64,000 nucleotides of DNA from Streptomyces sp. TLI_105. Lineage in GTDB: Bacteria; Actinomycetota; Actinomycetes; Streptomycetales; Streptomycetaceae. The stretch spans positions 1,736,001-1,800,000 of the forward strand of contig NZ_FNSM01000001.1 of assembly GCF_900105415.1 (NCBI RefSeq), given 5' to 3'. The notes under the pieces were generated by a model that was given only the letters and a program-made list of their open reading frames with translations, ran no database searches and was not told where the DNA came from. The translations under genes and the position numbers were made by a program. Positions 63,220 to 64,000 of the stretch are shown here, one piece after another; the first letter of the stretch is position 1, and each line of letters begins with the position of its first letter.

Positions 63220-64000
63220 GTGGGATCTGACTCGAACGCCGGCGTGAACGACGGCAGCGTCCGCACCGTCTGCTCCTACTGCGGGGTCGGCTGCGGGATC
63301 GTCCTGGACGTGCGGCGGGACCCCGCCACCGGGCGCCGCCGCGCGGTGAAGGCGTCCGGGGACAGGGAGCACCCCGCCAACGCGGGCCGGCTGTGCACCA
63401 AGGGGGCGACGAGCGCGGACATGCTGGCGGCGCCCGGGCGGGCGGCGAAGGCGCTGGTCCGCCCCGAGCGGGGCGCGCAGCCGGTCGAGACGGACGTCGA
63501 CGAGGCGATCGCGTCGGTCGCCGCCCGGCTGAGGGCGGTCCTGGACGAGCACGGGCCGGACGCGCTGGCCTTCTACGTGTCGGGGCAGATGTCCCTGGAG
63601 GCGCAGTACCTGGCGAACAAGCTGGCCAAGGGATTCGTCCGCACCAGCAGGATCGAGTCGAACTCCCGGCTCTGCATGGCCTCCGCCGGGTCCGGCTACA
63701 AGCTGTCGCTGGGCGCGGACGGCCCGCCCGGCTCGTACGAGGACTTCGACCGCGCGGACGTGTTCCTCGTGATCGGCTCCAACATGGCGGACTGCCACCC
63801 GGTCCTGTTCCTGCGGATGATGGAGCGGGTCAAGGCCGGCGCCAAGCTGGTCGTCGTCGACCCGCGCCGCAGCGCCACCGCCGACAAGGCGGACCTCCAC
63901 CTGCCGATCAGGCCCGGCACCGACCTGGCCCTCCTCAACGGCCTGCTGCACCTGCTCGTCGAGAACGGCCACACCGACGAGGAGTTCATCGCCGAGTTCA
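63220..64000 (+). CDS. molybdopterin oxidoreductase, nitrate-reductase type (3' end outside window)
   Basis: The first 260 residues of a molybdenum enzyme of the assimilatory nitrate reductase/formate dehydrogenase class. An N-terminal [4Fe-4S] motif is intact (TVCSYCGVGCGIVLDV with C-x2-C-x3-C, then NAGRLCTKGATSADM). The Mo-bis-MGD domain begins with FYVSGQMSLEAQYLANKLAK, SNSRLCMASAGSGYKLSLGA and VIGSNMADCHPVLFLRMMER. Cys in SRLCMAS is the region of the possible Mo ligand, as in NasA-type enzymes. GTG 63220 was chosen for GAGGTGGGG 6 bases upstream; GTG 63244 is an alternative. It reads off the right end of the window. Confidence 0.92.
   Translation, partial: MGSDSNAGVNDGSVRTVCSYCGVGCGIVLDVRRDPATGRRRAVKASGDREHPANAGRLCTKGATSADMLAAPGRAAKALVRPERGAQPVETDVDEAIASVAARLRAVLDEHGPDALAFYVSGQMSLEAQYLANKLAKGFVRTSRIESNSRLCMASAGSGYKLSLGADGPPGSYEDFDRADVFLVIGSNMADCHPVLFLRMMERVKAGAKLVVVDPRRSATADKADLHLPIRPGTDLALLNGLLHLLVENGHTDEEFIAEF

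Overview
The window is actinobacterial chromosome, almost certainly Streptomyces. GC content is very high and third codon positions are nearly all G or C. GTG starts, GTGA/ATGA overlaps and typical Streptomyces families (TIGR04222, DUF5937, CpnT-like/YwqJ toxins with SUKH-3 immunity, amphi-Trp, DUF6325, a sigma factor fused to a CAP domain) point the same way. No rRNA, tRNA or CRISPR array was seen.

Layout. (1) 1-13 kb, core metabolism: the 3' part of a catalase, an MFS transporter divergent from a DUF5937/ArsR-like regulator, glyoxylate carboligase (gcl), a zinc-ribbon/Mrr-like protein with long low-complexity repeats, a TIGR04222 membrane protein, a GNAT enzyme, two translationally coupled acyl-CoA synthetases, and a divergent GAF-LuxR regulator. 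(2) 13-16.6 kb, minus-strand polymorphic-toxin locus: a T7SS-type toxin with a YwqJ-like deaminase tip, a SUKH-3 immunity protein, an orphan YwqJ deaminase module and a second SUKH-3 protein. Two of the four genes are frameshifted, two of the three shifts being explained by one missing G in a G run. (3) 16.7-19.1 kb: an AlkZ-like glycosylase-family protein divergent from a CorA-like transporter. (4) 19.1-25.7 kb, accessory region: a 1142-residue membrane-anchored NACHT/STAND NTPase with a Cys-rich tail, then about 2.6 kb of gene wreckage (TPR, IS630, ISL3, an ABC-transporter/histidine-kinase chimera, a second CorA tail). (5) 25.7-33.5 kb, stress-type small proteins: class II amidotransferase, DUF2254, CsbD, two SHOCT proteins, DUF6325, amphi-Trp, an internally deleted GH15 enzyme, DUF308 and DUF7144 membrane proteins. 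(6) 33.5-43.7 kb, secreted proteins: an S8 protease with FG-GAP repeats, an RHS-phospholipase A2, a lipoprotein, an I36 inhibitor overlapping a phosphodiester glycosidase; then a GlxA-type regulator and an MBL hydrolase. (7) 43.8-55.6 kb: a tightly packed operon that looks like an uncharacterised small-molecule cluster (63-residue hydrophobic peptide, threonine-synthase-like PLP enzyme, ThDP enzyme, two ATP-grasp ligases, DUF1015, FAH-fold enzyme, unknown protein, MFS exporter, HAD phosphatase), with a divergent LuxR-type regulator. (8) 55.6-64 kb: DUF1345 protein, diacylglycerol-kinase-like protein, methyltransferase, transmembrane sigma factor with a CAP domain, APC transporter, and the start of a molybdopterin oxidoreductase of the nitrate-reductase type.

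Best candidates for undescribed biology: the 43.8-55.6 kb operon, whose ThDP enzyme has Cys-Pro-Arg-Cys where the catalytic Glu should be and whose first gene is a small hydrophobic peptide next to the regulator; and the membrane NACHT NTPase beside transposon debris. All function calls come from reading translated sequence by eye; no database search was run.
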